From Bacillota bacterium (GTDB lineage Bacteria > Bacillota > Clostridia > Lachnospirales > Lachnospiraceae), in the NCBI GenBank assembly GCA_023441965.1, contig JAEZNB010000047.1, positions 1 through 21,762 on the forward strand: a stretch of DNA of 21,762 nucleotides, written 5' to 3'. Position numbers and translations under genes: made by a program. The notes beneath the pieces are model-generated. The model was not told the origin of the DNA, did no database searches, and saw nothing but the letters and a program-made list of their open reading frames with translations. Below are positions 21,437 through 21,762 of the stretch, piece after piece. Each line of letters starts with the position of its first letter. Position 1 is the stretch's first letter.

Positions 21437-21712
21437 ATGGCCAATAAATTTGATGATTTTTTGAATGCGATTAAGATAGGTGAACTAATTCACAGGAAAG
21501 ATCCGGCTGAGAAAAGAAGACATACCATCATATGCATACTGGCGATCATCGGTAGTGTTGCTGCCATCGCTGCGATTGCCTATGCCGTCTACAAGTATAT
21601 GTATCCGGATTTCTTGGATGATTTTGAAGACGACTTTGATGATTATGAAGAGGAAGAAGATGTAACCGATGAACTCCTGAAGCCCCAGGAAACGATCGTT
21701 TCGGAAGAGTGA
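21437..21712 (+). CDS. Small single-pass membrane protein with acidic tail
   Basis: A 91-residue protein. A basic N-terminal part (to about residue 28, EKRRHT) is followed by one hydrophobic helix (about 30-47, IICILAIIGSVAAIAAIAY) and a very acidic C-terminal tail (about 56-91) with DDFEDDFDDYEEEED. The positive-inside rule puts the N-terminus in the cytoplasm and the acidic tail outside. AAAGGATG lies upstream of the ATG at 21437. I do not recognise a named family; similar small proteins are common in Clostridia. It follows pcrA by 183 bp with its own -10-like sequence. Confidence 0.75.
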   Translation: MANKFDDFLNAIKIGELIHRKDPAEKRRHTIICILAIIGSVAAIAAIAYAVYKYMYPDFLDDFEDDFDDYEEEEDVTDELLKPQETIVSEE

Positions 21713-21732
21713 TGAAGGAACGGGTGTGGTGA

Positions 21733-21762
21733 CAGAGGGGTGGGCGGGGGGTTGTGGGGGGG
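21733..21762 (+). other. G-rich terminus (G-quadruplex motif or end artefact)
   Basis: Four G-runs (GGGG, GGG, GGGGGG, GGGGGGG) with loops of 1, 1 and 4 bases fit a G-quadruplex pattern. The position at the very end of the sequence makes a read-end or assembly artefact at least as likely. Confidence 0.4.

Overview
The window looks like a chromosomal piece of a low-to-medium GC Clostridia genome, most likely Lachnospiraceae. Support for this comes from a yerC/pcrA neighbourhood, a clostridial single-gene RlmD-type methyltransferase, a DUF1836 protein, consensus sigma-A promoters, strong AGGAGG-type ribosome binding sites, and a Dlt-like operon with a long AlgI-type MBOAT protein. The last bases are almost pure G, so the right edge may be a contig end. 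The genus assignment is inference.

Layout. Positions 1-470 hold no convincing gene, only two hairpins and an array of ~30-bp-spaced repeats resembling a decayed insertion sequence end. Positions ~480-2566 form a visibly AT-rich island with a WYL regulator (minus) and a divergent S51 peptidase (plus). It is bounded by two copies of the 3' end of rumA/rlmD: one is the end of the intact gene at 2525-3919, the other is fused in frame to the regulator. The rumA 3' end is a known integration site for mobile elements. Next come a zinc alcohol/formaldehyde-type dehydrogenase (minus) with eight 20-bp direct repeats upstream, and then a long minus-strand cluster.

The cluster from 13502 down to 5716 is the main system. 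A sigma-A promoter with a palindrome in its spacer drives a membrane-anchored Ig-like/transglutaminase protein. It is followed by an Asp/Glu-type racemase, an adenylation enzyme, a carrier protein, an MBOAT acyltransferase, an SGNH-like protein and a lipoprotein. The middle four have the logic of DltA-DltC-DltB-DltD: activate an amino acid, load it on a carrier, pass it across the membrane, and attach it to a surface polymer. The parts differ from the classical D-alanylation set. The adenylation pocket lacks the D-Ala-selecting Cys, the MBOAT is AlgI-sized, the SGNH block I reads GDC rather than GDS, and a racemase is co-encoded. This suggests an aminoacyl decoration pathway with a different (perhaps D-) amino acid or polymer.

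Upstream, a large protein (13636-16185) combines a degenerate KaiC/RecA-like N-terminus with a PEP-synthase-type ATP-grasp domain. To its right lie an unlisted 56-aa Cys/Arg/Phe-rich protein, a TrpR-like YerC regulator whose promoter spacer contains a perfect 18-bp palindrome, and a DUF1836 protein on the opposite strand with a perfect consensus promoter that also carries a palindrome in its spacer. A 930-bp gene-free stretch (18005-18937) contains three abutting repeat structures: five exact-length 11-bp repeats, a ~201-bp palindromic element, and a 73-bp tandem array. After it come pcrA and a small acidic-tailed membrane protein.
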